DNA from: Astrothelium macrocarpum
Lineage: Eukaryota > Ascomycota > Dothideomycetes > Trypetheliales > Trypetheliaceae
Reading direction: 5' to 3'
Assembly (NCBI GenBank): GCA_021030915.1
Contig: JAGEMR010000066.1
Coordinates: forward strand, 62,001 to 126,000
Length of the DNA: 64,000 nt
Shown here: positions 12,035-23,901 of the stretch, piece by piece
Layout: each line of letters starts with the position of its first letter
How positions within the stretch are numbered: the first letter of the stretch is position 1
Translations under genes and position numbers: made by a program
Notes under the pieces: generated by a model
The model's database searches: none
Told to the model about the DNA's origin: nothing
What the model saw: only the letters and a program-made list of their open reading frames with translations

Positions 12035-13512
12035 ATGAGTCTCCAAATTCCCACGAGAACGAAGGGCGCAAGTTCCCCGTCGACAAAAGCTGTCATCTTG
12101 GTAAATAGCCAAAGCTCCTGCTATTGGTTCTTCAACTGACATTATATAAGGTTGGTGGTCCAGCACGAGGCACAAGGTTCAGGCCACTCTCTCTAGATGT
12201 TCCAAAGGTCAATTGATTCCTTACCAAACTTACCATTGTCGACATACTGAATTCTCCTCAAGCCTCTGTTCGACGTTGCTGGACATCCAATCATTGAACA
12301 TTGTCTCAATGCCGTCGCCAAAGTTCCCGACATCAAAGAAGTCTTCATAATAGGCTATTACGAAGAATCCGTCTTCCGCGACTTCATTAGAGACGCGACA
12401 AGAAACTATCCTGGCTTTTCTATCAAATATCTTCGAGAATATCAGGCGCTAGGAACAGCTGGAGGATTATACCACTTTCGAGATGCCATTCTCAAAGGCC
12501 GGCCTGACCGCTTCTTCGTTATCAACGCAGATGTCTGCTGCTCCTTTCCGCTTATCGAAATGCTGAAGCTATTTGACGAGAGAGATGCAGAAGCGGTCAT
12601 ATTGGGCACAAGAGTTGGCGATGATGCGGCAACAAACTTTGGATGCATAGTGTCGGATGCGCACAGCAAGCGAGTTTTACATTACGTCGAAAAGCCCGAA
12701 TCTCACATCTCGAACCTGATCAACTGTGGTGTATACCTCTTTTCTACGGAATGCATTTTTCCGGCAGTCAAGAGCGCCATTAAGAGACGGACCGAACGAC
12801 CTCGCCTCATGTCCTACCCCTCAACCGACGCGTTGGATTCATCCTTTATCGAGAATGATACAGACGAAGGCGAGAAGAGCGAAGTCATACGATTAGAGCA
12901 AGACATTCTGTCTGATTTGGCGGACAGCAGACAATTCTATGTCCTTGAGACAAAGGATTTCTGGCGCCAGATCAAGACCGCTGGGTCCGCGGTTCCTGCA
13001 AACGCACTATACCTTCAGAAAGCTTTTCAATCTGGTTCAGAAGAGATTTCGAAACCCTCGGCAAACATTCTCCCGCCCGTCTTCATCCATCCAACAGCAC
13101 GTGTCGATCCCACTGCAAAACTTGGGCCCAACGTTTCGATTGGCCCTGGTGTCACAATCGGCCCTGGTGTTCGCGTTAAAGAGGCTATTGTTCTGGATGA
13201 TGCTGAGATCAAGCATGATTCGTGTGTCATGTATGCCATTGTAGGCTGGAGTAGCAAGATAGGGGCTTGGGCGAGGGTAGAGGGTACACCTACACCAGTT
13301 GCAAGTCACAATACCACAATCATCAAGAATGGGGTCAAGGTGCAAAGCATAACAATCCTGGGAAAGGACTGTGGCGTTCGTGACGAAATCAGGGTGCAGA
13401 ATTGTGTCTGTCTTCCCAACAAGGAACTAAAGAGAGTGAGTGTCTGACCAGATTTCAATTATCAGTCTTGGCTAAATGACACTAGGATGTGACCAACGAA
13501 GTGATCATGTAA
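12035..13512 (+). CDS. mannose-1-phosphate guanylyltransferase, GMPPA-like (440 aa)
   Basis: Nucleotidyltransferase/left-handed beta-helix protein acting in GDP-mannose supply for protein glycosylation and cell-wall mannan. Exons: 12035-12100, 12151-12207, 12263-13435 and 13486-13512; the total is 441 codons including the stop. The N-terminal signature reads VGGPARGTRFRPLSLDVPKP across the first three exons. The GGPxxGTRFRP form, with a residue between GG and GTR, is that of the alpha (GMPPA, likely regulatory) branch rather than the catalytic beta branch. Hexapeptide repeats begin around PPVFIHPTARVDPTAKLGPN and run to the end. The second intron has a weak GTCAAT donor, but frame and homology leave no alternative. 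The last exon supplies only nine codons. Convergent with the cupin gene downstream. Confidence 0.92.
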
Positions 13513-13947
13513 TGGAATTGAATCTGAACGTTTTCCCGCACACTGCGACAAAATCAGGCTCTACCAACTTCTGTTGGCATGCATGGCATTAGAGGATCAG
13601 CGATTACCCCGAAAAGTTTTGCAACATTGGCGGGGGAGGTCAAGACTTGCGTAACTATTAGGCTAGTACGAACTTGTGGTTTTTCTAGTTAGCACAATAC
13701 CAAGTACTCAAAGTACCACGTGTGGCACGCGTCTTTTTGATAACAAGCTTCAGGCGCTCGAAGGCTTTCTCCAGCTTTCTAACATCCGCTTTGCTCCTGA
13801 ATGTCCAACATCCAAGCAAGATCTCACACTCGGCTCATATAACGCTTCATTTCTATTTTCTATTCTATTGTTGAAATTTTAATCTCATCTATGCCATGCG
13901 ACGGAACTAACCGACCAGTTTCTCAAGAGGACCTGCCAGACTAAATC
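13513..13947. other. convergent 3' region, nothing specific
   Basis: 435 bp between the convergent GMPPA-like and cupin genes. A 68-codon open frame here shows no recognisable feature. Confidence 0.4.
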
Positions 13948-14697
13948 TCAAGCATCCTTTCTTATTAGCCATTGCAGTTCTTTCGCCTGCTCCGCCGTCA
14001 CGAGCCGTTCTAGTCTCTCCCGACGCATGAAATCGTGATCCTCATACTCAAAGCCCGGAACCACCGTCTACCAAACCTATCATCAGCATCCTCGCAAGTG
14101 AGACATCTCGAAATCACATACCTCACTAATCAACAACCCCCCACTCCCCTCCCCACTCCCCTCATCCGCCAACAAAAACGAAGCCTTATACTTTCCCCCC
14201 TCCACTATCCACTGCAGCCTCTCCCCCTTCTCCACATCCTTCCCCACCACAAACGTCTCCACCCTCGCCTTCCCCCCCTCCCCACCCTCCTCCTCATACC
14301 CCGCCATCACCTCATCCGCATGAATCAGCACATACCTCCCCCGTCCCCAATGCAGCGTATGCACGGTGCGCCCACGATTGCGATGGAAGCAGCCCTGCGG
14401 CGACTGCGGGGTCAGCAGGTAGAAGATGGTCGTGCTAGCCGACCGCGTGAGGTGCTTGCCCTGCGCGGTGTGCGATGCGATGTTCGCCGGGTGGCTGGAC
14501 GGGGTGGGGAGAAACGGGTTGGGGATGCGGAGGGGATCGCGATCGGTCTCGACGAAGTAGCCGCCTTCGATGTGGGGTTGGAGGTTGAGGGTGCGGATGA
14601 GAGTGGCGAGGGTCGGGGATTCGGAGGCGGAGGGAGTGGTGGGGTTGGCGCGGAAGGTGGGGGTGAGGGGAGTGGTGAGGGTCAGGATGGAGGACAT
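13948..14697 (-). CDS. cupin, DUF985/Cupin_5 family (231 aa)
   Basis: Small single-domain cupin of the DUF985 family. Fold and family are clear from LIRTLNLQPHIEGGYFVETD, then TIFYLLTPQSPQGCFHRN, TVHTLHWGRGRYVLIHAD and the C-terminal VVPGFEYEDHDFM. The biochemical role of the family is not settled, so none is given. Exons: 14697-14122 and 14067-13948, with a 54-nt intron (GTATGT donor, TAG acceptor), giving 232 codons including the stop. The start Met opens a short Thr/Pro-rich leader before the domain. Upstream in-frame sequence to 14808 lacks domain similarity and is probably leader. Coding composition is GC-rich with runs of Gly-Glu codons in the middle, unlike the AT-richer flanks. Confidence 0.9.
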
Positions 14698-15498
14698 ATT
14701 TGCTGAAAGGATGAAGGAAGAGACTGGATGAGACTGGAAAGTGGAGAGAAGAGTTGAGAAGAGGTAGTTTAGATAAGAAATTGATAATGGATGAGATTTT
14801 AATATCACATGTCAGCACTAGTCGGACGTCATCTAAGTATTTGGGGGCTTTCTTCGCTCCATGTTTTGTCACCATCCGTGTATTGTTACCATCAATGATA
14901 ATGCCATGCAGAATGAATCAGAGGCTTTCAGGAGTTTTTGTGATGACTTCGGGTAACTCAATATCAGAATGGTTGTTTTTTTTTTTTTTTTTTTGGAAAA
15001 ACGAGATGGAGACGTTAGGATGAAAGGTAATCCACGAATTTGATCAAAGGTTTGAGACAGGCTATTTATCGGCTTGAGTAGGTTCAAGGGGATCTGAGTT
15101 CACCAAAGTTTCTATTTAGGCCAAACTATAACGGACACTGCCTGATCCTAAACGCAGCGGAAGAGCGACCGAAAACTTTTCTGTCAGACTGCAACCAAAA
15201 TGCACCCCAAGAATATATGGGAAAATCTGCCAGCGGCGGTGATAGGACAGCGTAACATCCTATGGCGGAGCAAACTACGATTACCGGCTGAGCCTCACAA
15301 GTTCAATTGCCAGTGCCCAATAGGAAAGCGCGGGATAGCAAGACTCGGCTCAGAAGAGATAAGCATCTGAGTGCTCAGCGCATCATAGAATTTATAAAGC
15401 TATTGTGAAAAGTCGTCCGGATAGATCTCTTAAAAATATTGAATGACCCTTGAAATGATTTGAGATTTTGTGGAATCTGAATCTCGTTTTGGTATATG
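14698..15498. other. intergenic between cupin promoter and CorA 3' end, T19 tract
   Basis: 801 bp. It holds the promoter of the cupin gene and the downstream region of the CorA-like gene. A run of 19 T residues lies at 14976-14994. No gene is supported. Confidence 0.45.
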
Positions 15499-17692
15499 CT
15501 ATACTGTATACGTGCCCTTTCTCACAGGATACGCTCGCATGCTCTGGAAAACTTGATAACGCAAGGCGCAAAGACAAACAATTAGCACAACCCCTAGCGC
15601 AGCACTCCCACAGACCTTCCAAAAGTAAACTTCTGATTTATCGGTATCCGAGATTCCTCTGAGATTCATGCCATAATAGGAAGTGAAAAACGATAGGGGA
15701 AGGAATATGATAGTGACGCCAGTGAAAACGAAAATTGCCTTCTGCTTATTATCAGCGATAATAGCAAGCTCGTTTTGCTCGATTGAGCGAAGCTGGAACA
15801 ACTATACGAGCTGGATTAGGAATAGTCGTGAACTTCAAGAAAGCTTTGAGTTTCGTACTGTGTTCAGTGACTCCCGCAAATCAGCATTCAGTCGCTTGCA
15901 TCGTGACCCCGATTCTTGCACCATATTTTCTGCGAAGGTAATTCTGTCCGAGAATGATTCACCACGTGGTTCGTCTGGATGTTCGTTCGCCTTGTTGTCC
16001 TGGTGCTCATAATTATCGCAATCTCTTCTGAGCCGCTTGAAGAAATCGAGTTTCTTAGAGAAGATTCCCTCCAGAACCGTCAATTCATCGATGCCAATAA
16101 GGTAAGCTCGCACTAATTTGATAGTCTCGTTGCGTTGCCATGGATCATATCTTCCCTCTTTCTAGAAAAATTCAGCTTCAATACTCACAGCATACCGCAA
16201 GACTTAAGAGAAACATACCATTTCATGAACTATTGTCTCGTAGGCATCCATCAATGAAGGTACGCTGTAACCTTGACGAATATTGTGTGGAGTCGTGCCA
16301 ACCTCGGTGATCAGGTAAATCATAAACCATTCAACACTTTTACGAAACCAAGATCTGGTTCCGGTCTCGGAAAACTCTAAATATACTTGCGCGATCGCTG
16401 AAGCAAAGTTTTCCTGCAGCAATTCTTCCCGTGATAGATGTAGATAGTGTGAGAAGTTCGTGTTAAGGTAATCCACACCGGCGGTCGGGGACATGGTCAA
16501 CAAGAAGCCTGTAAGAGTGAGCATTACCTCAACATCGGGGCAGACAACATACCATCATCTCGATGAAAACAGCGGAAAGGGTTTCTAGCAAGAGATGCAT
16601 TCTTGAAAAACCGATGCCTTGCTAGAGATTGCTCAGTATTCCTGAGGTTAGTGGTCCTGGTGCCTTCAGAGGGGCCATTCATGTTCAGATGGCTACCTTC
16701 CGAGATCTGCCACGGTAAATCTGCCTCTGCCAGGTCCAAAAACTTCAAGCATTTGCCAACGTATTGTGCCCTCCAGATTACATCTTTTTTCAGGTTTTCA
16801 TTGTTGTCGCCAACAAAAATGCTTCGGTCAAGAATGTCGCTAAGCTCTTTCTCGGGTTTCAAGATGCGTAGTAGGTCTCGTGAGTCTTGAATGTGTTTCG
16901 TACTGCGGAGATCGAAGGTTTCAATTTCTAAATATGGCCAACCGACTCGACCAGCTTCCTTAAAGGGACGTCCCATTACTTTGGATCCAGTGTGGAAGAA
17001 TAGAGCTTCAACAGACTATCATTATGTTACTTTCGATGGCAATCTCGGAAAAGTATTACCTACAGAGTGAATTAAGCCGATACCCAGTGGAGCATGTCTG
17101 CCGAGTGAGTCAGCCTGGGTCAGCTTGAAAAGAGGTTATGATTCTGCTCACATCCATCGAACCGTGGCCCAAGGGGGCTTTGTTTGGAACTCTGTTCCAT
17201 CTCAGAGGCCCGCGGACGCATAAAGTATCTACACCTACCATTTTCGATGTCCCCTAATCGTACTAGGTTGCGCTCAGCTCTACCATCCCCGAAATCACAG
17301 ACTACCACTTTCATTTCCGATCGCAGAGGAAAGTAACAGTAGATGGAACCATAAAGCTTCTGTTCAGATGGCATGTTGACTTTGGTATCTTTCCAAAAGA
17401 TGCTCCGTAAGAGAACTTTTACCACCATACTGTTTTCACGGGTCCTAGCCCACTTTCGTAATTCTTCGACCGTATCTGCGTGGTCATGTAAAGTAGAACG
17501 GCGGCCGTAGAGTGTTGCATCGCTTATATCAGGCGGGGAATCTGTAGTAACTTTTGCCAAGATCTTGATAGTGCTCACAGGGATATAAGGATGTTCTTCT
17601 TCTGATATCTCAATGGTCTCCACGTGTACTGAAGCCTTGTGTTTCAAGTCCGTCTGGTGATCGGCAGAGACTAGCCTTACGTTGACCGACAT
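15499..17692 (-). CDS. CorA-like Mg2+ transporter-fold protein (seven exons, 628 aa)
   Basis: Fungal CorA/Alr superfamily membrane protein, probably a divalent-cation channel of the plasma membrane or an organelle. Exons: 17692-17239, 17191-17152, 17097-17064, 17015-16553, 16508-16219, 16161-15859 and 15801-15499; they add up to 629 codons with the stop. The two tiny internal exons (40 and 34 nt) restore the conserved words WATVRWIHAPLGIGLIHS and SVEALFFHTGSK. The C-terminus has the expected coiled helix ending LFQLRSIEQNELAII. Two membrane helices follow (about IFVFTGVTIIFLPLSFF and ALGVVLIVCLCAL), and between them lies YYGMNLRG with the family's diagnostic GMN motif. The large N-terminal cytoplasmic domain is of the fungal type. 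Substrate specificity cannot be read from the sequence. Confidence 0.9.
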
Positions 17693-19182
17693 TGTACGAC
17701 GTGAGCGAGATCTGAAGAGAATAGCAGATGTGACAGAGACCTCAGAGGTCACTACGGTACGAAGGTATATGAAAAGAAGCTCGATAAGATACTGATTGCT
17801 GTTTATCAGAAAGCACGCCAATATATCCTAAGCGCAAGTGTTCTCATAATACAGAAAAGAAAAGAACATTGACGGTATTAAGGTTCAAAATTGCGCCTGC
17901 CTAAATTCACTATCTGCTACTTCCCGTTATTGGGTTCTGTATTCAGTTTAATACTCCGGTCAATCAGAACTCAGATTAGAAGATTGATCCGAAGCCCCAA
18001 AAGCCTGCTGAAGTACATTGGCTACAAGGGATAACGGATTAATGGCTGATAGGTCGTCGAATCTTCAACGAAGAATACAGTGTTTCAACTGATTGGTTTT
18101 CAGTGGTTCGACAAAAGGTGATTGGCTATGCCTTGGTTGCCTAAGAAGAGGTTGCTTGGCGAATAGAGTTGCTGTTAAAGAGCAACGAGTGTTTCGACGA
18201 CACGGCTTCCGCGCCTGCATGCAACAAGCCGTGGCTGTGGTACATATACTGTAGCCAATGAGACCAGGAACTAAGCGAGTCGATATATTTGCATGACGAG
18301 TACTATCCCAGAAAAGAAATCTAAAGATAAAGAAGCGAGACGTCAAACAGCGACAACTCCCATCCGAGTTACATTCGAGTTGAGAATGGTACTCCCAAAA
18401 CTTGGCGGGGACTGGTTTGTTCGCTGACCATGAAACAGCGACCTACGGCTAATGATGGCATCAGTGGACTAGACACATAACCGTATCAGGCGAAAATTGA
18501 CCATGCATTTAAACAACAGGATCGATTTTGAGTGTGAAAGCTGTTACTGTGCTGTTACAGGATCGGAATTAAGACCTCCTGTTCCGGAACCTCATTAGCT
18601 AGTGACGCTAGCTCATTGGCTCGGGATCACTCTCATCTTGTCTCCGTAGCTTAGCATCCAGAATGATCAAGTTTTGGACTCATCTTTTATCAAAAACATG
18701 TTGAAGTGGAAAAGTATTGTATTGTCATGAAGAAAGTATTGAAGTCTAGGTTCGTCAGGAAGAGTCGGAACGGCTATGTACGTGCCAAGCTAAGCCCAAT
18801 GTGGTAATGGCAACCAGAGCAGAGCAGCTTCCTTCAACAAAACATTCACCTCTTTTTAGATAAATTCGAACTTATAGCCAGTAGAAAATTGTGGCATCAC
18901 ATGTTCTCGGCATTACGGTAGAGTTTGTATTCCCATTAAACTCAAGTGATGTTTTGACAAAAAAAAAGGGGGAGGGGGGCATTGTTTAGGGTAACAAAGA
19001 AAAGACAAAGAGCCTCTGCTGCATCAGAGATGAAAGACCGTCCATTAAGAGTCACAATCAGGTGACAGCAATACTTAAAGCCGCGAAAATGCCGTTTGCT
19101 CCAAACTGTAGCAACACATTCTTCACAAGCTTTTTCACACATTCTTCTTCCAAGCCGATCAAAAACGAAAATCAAAGCCAAG
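17693..19182. promoter_or_regulatory. divergent intergenic region, CorA-like / SRR1-like genes
   Basis: About 1.5 kb between divergent start codons. A short frame at 18065-18346 has no homology signal. A short purine run lies at 18960-18976. No gene or specific site is identified. Confidence 0.4.
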
Positions 19183-20109
19183 ATGAGCAAACTCTTTACC
19201 CCGATTATCAAGCGCTTTAGCGGGCGGACCACTTCAGAAGCTACCTTGGCGCCAATCTCCCGTGGTGACGTCAGCGCAGAAGAGCTTATCCAATCCTACA
19301 ACCTTGCTCTTGAACAGTGGAGGGATACTGAATGTGCTAAGGGCATCTCGGAGATTCTGAACAAGAAGAATATCACCGTTAAAAAGGCAGTATGTCTGGC
19401 GATCGGCACACCCAGTGGAGATGGTTTTGTCTATGGAATAAATGCGTCAAATTGGAGATGGAGGGCATTCTTACAACTTATCGCATTCGCAGAGATGGTC
19501 CGATATTTGGGCATTCCCGACGAGGAAGTTTACATACAGGAACCAGCGCTCACTGACGCTGATCGCGCCCTCATCCACGAAATCGGCCACGGCGCCTGGA
19601 AAATCATTGACATTGAGATTCCCGAATCTGATCTTGATCTTGACACTTTTGAGCTTTTTGCTTACTCTCACGAAAGAGATTTGGAAGTCTATGATTGTCT
19701 CAATCCTCGTCATGAAAACGATGTTTTTCACAAAATCGATGAAGAGACTATGATCTTTATGATTGGCGCACTGGACGATATCATGGCCTGCAACGAACAC
19801 GAGATTGCCAAATCCCCGCTCGTAATCCATCGTTTAGAAACATCGATCGGTGCCAAGCATTATCCCGACGAAGACGGTCTCGCAAATCTGGAGTATGCGC
19901 CCGCGTGCAGACAAGTGAGCGAGCAGTACCGTCTAGCCCATTACGCGTTCGCCAAAGACCGGCTTCGTACACCAATTCCACACTGCGATTTCCCGTTTCC
20001 CACAGACAGCGATGTGCAACTTGGGCCCTTTGTCAGACAAGGCATCTATACCCTAAAGCCAGGAACGGATGGGAAAGCAAAAAATGTTGGAGGAGCTATG
20101 ATAGGATGA
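19183..20109 (+). CDS. SRR1-like domain protein (308 aa)
   Basis: Intronless frame of the SRR1-like family, named after Arabidopsis SRR1. Fungal members are common but their function is unknown. The core is visible as KAVCLAIGTPSGDGFVYG, a WRAFLQLIAFAEMVRYLGIP helix, and VYIQEPALTDADRALIHEIG followed by a strand-loop IIDIEIPESD, with a later FMIGALDDI. I start it at the Met at 19183, just before the basic leader MSKLFTPIIKRFSGR. An upstream in-frame Met at 19096 would add 29 mostly Ser/Lys residues. The basic leader could be a mitochondrial signal, but this is weak. The gene is convergent with the GNAT gene. Confidence 0.85.
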   Translation: MSKLFTPIIKRFSGRTTSEATLAPISRGDVSAEELIQSYNLALEQWRDTECAKGISEILNKKNITVKKAVCLAIGTPSGDGFVYGINASNWRWRAFLQLIAFAEMVRYLGIPDEEVYIQEPALTDADRALIHEIGHGAWKIIDIEIPESDLDLDTFELFAYSHERDLEVYDCLNPRHENDVFHKIDEETMIFMIGALDDIMACNEHEIAKSPLVIHRLETSIGAKHYPDEDGLANLEYAPACRQVSEQYRLAHYAFAKDRLRTPIPHCDFPFPTDSDVQLGPFVRQGIYTLKPGTDGKAKNVGGAMIG

Positions 20110-20727
20110 GGTAGGCGCAAGCACCGTACAGCTTGTGTGGTTTTAAGCAAGCGGGGTTGGCAGCTGGGGCGGCGTTGAAGGCAAAGATTCTATACCACTA
20201 ATACTGCTTTCGGTTATCGTCTTTGTTGGGTCTTATCCATATAGACTAGATACTCCATCTAGATAGTTCTAGTTGATTCAAGCCTTCACTTTCAACTGGT
20301 TATGAGCCCGGTCCTTGCGACAGGGGCGTACAAAACTTGGCATACTACAGTCGACAAGTAACTGCTTAAAACAGCATTAGAAATCTATAAATTTGGTAAC
20401 AAACTGCCCTGAACCTTCCATCATGCTGTACACCGTCCAGGCGCACCCGATGGTTAGACTGGCACCAAATGGAGTCTTCGAAGCCACGACCGCAAGGCAT
20501 ACTAGCCAATAAACTGCCCCTTTATCATATAGTATTGTTGATATTGTAAATTTTCATTAGAAAGCACTTGTTCGGATATGATCTAACCCACTGTCACGCT
20601 ATCCACTGGAGATGAATTGGCGGTGTGGAATATCCCGCCGCCCACGCGTAATAAACTCTTACGCGGCTTCTGATCTTACGCGCTTTTGGCTTTTGTCCTT
20701 GTTCTGTGTTCCTCCAATATGGTACGA
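20110..20727. other. convergent 3' region, nothing specific
   Basis: 618 bp between the convergent SRR1-like and GNAT genes. AT-leaning; no gene or repeat recognised. Confidence 0.4.
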
Positions 20728-21448
20728 CTATGGGTCGCCTGCAACCTTTGATTCTGTGTTGGTGGACGGTTTCCACATCATCTCAGTCATCTTTTCTACT
20801 CTCTGTAGTCCGTACGTCGAAAGATTAAACTCAATTGTGTCGATATTCTGAAAGCCGTGGTGACGATACAGGCGCTGCCCTTGTTCAGAAGCCTGGAGAT
20901 AGCAGGGAAGACCAGTCGTATCGGACGTCTCAGTTCCCCATTGAACTAAGAGACTACCAGCACCACGCCGCCTGTGCTGGCTGGATGTGACGAGAAGAGC
21001 CAGCACTGCGTGATTTGGTCATCGTTCAATTTCTGAATCGTTCAACAGAAACAGTCGTAAACTCACATATATGTGGGTGACTTCCCATATCACCGTTCCG
21101 ACGACAAAAATAATCATGCGCAGCTTCTCTCGAGAGCCCAAATTCATCTACCTCTTTATCAGAGTCCTCCATCGGTTCGCGTAGTTTTTCGAGATCTGGA
21201 CGCCCATGCTTATAAACCTCCCATTTTGCGTAAGCAACAACCTCGCTCTCATTCTCAGTGTCCACTACTTTCAAATGGTGCACATATGGAGTATTGTCGA
21301 GATCTCTATGTAGTGAAGCCTCTTGCTCTTCAACATATCCCGGATAAGGAGGCGGACGCCCAATGACAAGTGACCCGAGGCTAGCAACGCGAATACTGAC
21401 GCATTGGGTCACATCGATATGCTCTATTGGGTGCACGACAAACGGCAT
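20728..21448 (-). CDS. GNAT-family N-acetyltransferase (219 aa)
   Basis: Acetyl-CoA-dependent N-acetyltransferase of the fungal GNAT type. Exons: 21448-21067 and 21005-20728, with a 61-nt intron (GTGAGT donor, CAG acceptor), giving 220 codons with the stop. The acetyl-CoA binding motif is built across the junction: LALLVTSSQHRRRGAGSLLV carries the Q/RxxGxG/A loop. It is followed by GLPCYLQASEQGQRLYRHHG, the usual GNAT motif B in fungal members. I chose the Met at 21448 (MPFVVHPI) because family members start at this kind of strand; in-frame upstream sequence adds 27 unlike residues. The substrate is unknown. Confidence 0.88.
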
Positions 21449-22131
21449 CTTACAGAATTGATGTTCGAACAAAGTAGTACCAATGAGGACTACCATATGG
21501 GAGATGGAGCTGTGATTGCTTGATAACAATAGACTCGACTTGACAGGCTATCGTGATCATTGGGGAGGAGTTTCTGAGATACGAGAAACGTCTCGCAGGA
21601 AACCCATTCTCGGAGCGAATCTTCTCGAGTATCGGGCAGGTGAATAGTAGGCAGCGGCCGGCATTCATCGTGTGCCCACGTGATGCTTCGAACCACCTTC
21701 CCAGGTATCTGCGTAGCGGTCATGACGACGACCGTATTGGTCCTCTGCTTTGAATGGGAGCGAATACATTGCAGCTCGCGTCGAATGGAACCCTGGCCTT
21801 TTCAGGAGCGATCATCGAGAGAAACGCGCTTTTGAGACTTTCTCTCCAGCCAAGGATTGTGTGTGGGATGATAGAAAGGCATCGATGAATTGGCTTTTTG
21901 CAAAACACATGTCATCGAGCGTCCGCCACCCATAGTGAATGCTCGATCCCCTACCGCTCTAACCCGACAGCATCCACGCAGGACGTTCCTCTCGTTAAGT
22001 TATCAAAAAACGCCCCACCGACGCCCTAAAAAGTCCACTCATTGATGTCGACCGCCATTGCAGGACGTCCTATAGTGGGCTGTAAACTGACGTTGTGGTG
22101 GCTAGAGCTGGGACATTGCGGCATGGACTGC
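21449..22131. other. intergenic upstream of GNAT gene
   Basis: About 680 bp, containing the promoter of the GNAT gene and the 3' side of a decayed regulator gene. No intact gene is supported. Confidence 0.4.
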
Positions 22132-22823
22132 TCACATCCAGATGCTTGTAATTGGGCGTTCAGCCGTCCCAATACCGGCAGATTTCGAGAACCGTAGAGC
22201 CTTAGGTCGTGTCGTGCAGATAACTAAGCGGCTATCTATCTCTGTGGAGTGCATGGGGTAGAGACGCGACTGCATTGTTCGATGATGTGGCTGACATGCT
22301 GCAATGCCAAGCGACAGCTCTCGAGGGATGGGGCTCTGGCGAGCAATCTTGATGTCGCCGAGGTATGTGAGACAAAAGTGAAGCTCTTCGCCTTTCTTCG
22401 TGCTCTTGGCAGTGTGACTGCGTCCCTCAGCTGCGTCCGCCTCGATGTTGAGCAACTTTCAGGTCGATTTGAGACTCTTCTTAATCATTACGTCCTCGTT
22501 AACGTTACTGAATACATCCATTCTCTCCAGGGCTTCGTCTGGCATGGCGCAATCACTCAACTGCTAGTGAGCCATGGAGTCGATCGCTCCTCGATGGTGA
22601 TGAGCCTCGAGATGAGCAGAAGGAGCATCATTTCCGCCAAGAGAGTAAAGAAATCCACCGATCGTGAGCAGGACGAGATGGGGATAAAACTTCGCAAAAC
22701 AATGAAACACGTCATTATCTCCCGGCGAGCATGGACGCAAGCAATCTCGGAGAATGTATTTTCAGTATTTTGAAACATTAAAAATGAGCCACCTTTGGGC
22801 ACCATAGCAAGAGTGTTGGCCAA
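22132..22823 (-). pseudogene. decayed fungal Zn2Cys6-type transcription factor (C-terminal part)
   Basis: Frame fragments on the minus strand match the C-terminal region of fungal Zn2Cys6 regulators as I know them. REIMTCFIVLRSFIPISSCS is followed by a frameshift near 22610. A second frame then reads AHLEAHHHRGAIDSMAH, a TAG stop, QLSDCAMPDEALERMDVFSN, VNEDVMIKKSLKST, a TGA stop, and KLLNIEADAAEGRSHTAKS. The binuclear zinc-cluster N-terminus is absent. Both stops can arise from single C-to-T changes (CAG to TAG, CGA to TGA). The gene is dead: it is truncated and holds one frameshift and two stops. A working paralogue may exist elsewhere in the genome. Family assignment rests on recall of the motif order, not on a search. 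Confidence 0.7.
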
Positions 22824-23130
22824 TTCAGGGCTAATTAGGGCTTGCCCAGGTCTTGTGCTTTTGGGATTCGAGTAAATTGTGTTATTTCGGTTTTGCGGCT
22901 CGGATTGGCGGCTGGTACGGGGTTAATCTACCTCGCCAAGCCACGTCCTGTCAATTTCGGTTGTATGGCTTATTATCTTCTATCATATGATGCGCTGATT
23001 GACCTGGCGAAATACTTTTTGACGTCATTCGTCCGTCAGATATATATATATAAAAAGGAAAAAATCAAGAACCATATTGCCCAATTTCACGTCGGAAACT
23101 ACGCAAGATCATTGCTTTTATTCCGACCAC

Positions 23131-23901
23131 ATGAAAACTTTGGCTTTTTACTTTATAGACATCTTTCTAGCAGCTGGTTTGCTGAACGCTTTTAATGTTT
23201 CGAGTCTCAAACAAACCACTTCATACTCCAATCAAACCACCTTTTGTCCTCAGAATAATGCCTCAAGTAATTTACAGAGCCGCACTTCCCAGGGGGGGTT
23301 TTCCATTCGAGAAATCAAAACATGTCCAGAGCCTGGAATGTATCCTGGTGCTACAGAATTTGTAATGTCTCATCGTGTGGATGATCCTCAAGAGTTCGGA
23401 GGGCCTTTGAGCCCAAGAGATTGGAGCATTACGTGCAAAAGCCCAGACCAGAACGGAATCAGAGGCAGACGCTACACGGCTCACAGTTCATGTGATCCGG
23501 ATGAGATATGCTTCAACGGCGAAATGAATACCATAGCGTATTGTGTCCGTAATTCGAATTTTCGCTTCCTTGATAGAGTCGAGAATCCGCTTATCCGCCG
23601 TGTACGGATTCCAGCGCCTAATAAGGTTCGAAGATATGACTACGTGGAGGTCATTCTCGCCCAATCAACCGATCCCTGCCATAGGCAGTACCCATCGAGA
23701 TTTTACCAGGCCCAATACATCATACTCGAAGGTGGATCCAGCCAGGGTCGTTCCTTGCAGCCGCCCACTCTCGGGTATCAAACACACAGTCTAAAATTAG
23801 CTTTAGATCACAGGCAGGACGTATATATTGAGGTGAGTGTAGGACTGCAATCACCAACAGACATCGTAGTGGTGTATCCTTTATTTTACACTCCTGTTTG
23901 A
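23131..23901 (+). CDS. secreted cysteine-containing protein, family member A (256 aa)
   Basis: Hypothetical secreted protein. I see a signal peptide at the Met at 23131 (MKTLAFYFIDIFLAAGLLNA) and no membrane helix after it. The mature part has a CP motif (TCPEPGMYP), W-x3-C (WSITC), then C-x5-C with Ile before the second Cys (CDPDEIC) and a further Cys ten residues on (AYC). The C-terminal half is beta-rich and free of recognisable catalytic motifs. The same order of CP, W/C, Cx5-6(I)C and C recurs in the proteins at 40064 and 41007, so the three form a small family. Intronless here, whereas the other two have an intron after the signal peptide. It sits between two pseudogenes. Function unknown; an effector-like or wall-associated role is only a guess. 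Confidence 0.72.
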   Translation: MKTLAFYFIDIFLAAGLLNAFNVSSLKQTTSYSNQTTFCPQNNASSNLQSRTSQGGFSIREIKTCPEPGMYPGATEFVMSHRVDDPQEFGGPLSPRDWSITCKSPDQNGIRGRRYTAHSSCDPDEICFNGEMNTIAYCVRNSNFRFLDRVENPLIRRVRIPAPNKVRRYDYVEVILAQSTDPCHRQYPSRFYQAQYIILEGGSSQGRSLQPPTLGYQTHSLKLALDHRQDVYIEVSVGLQSPTDIVVVYPLFYTPV

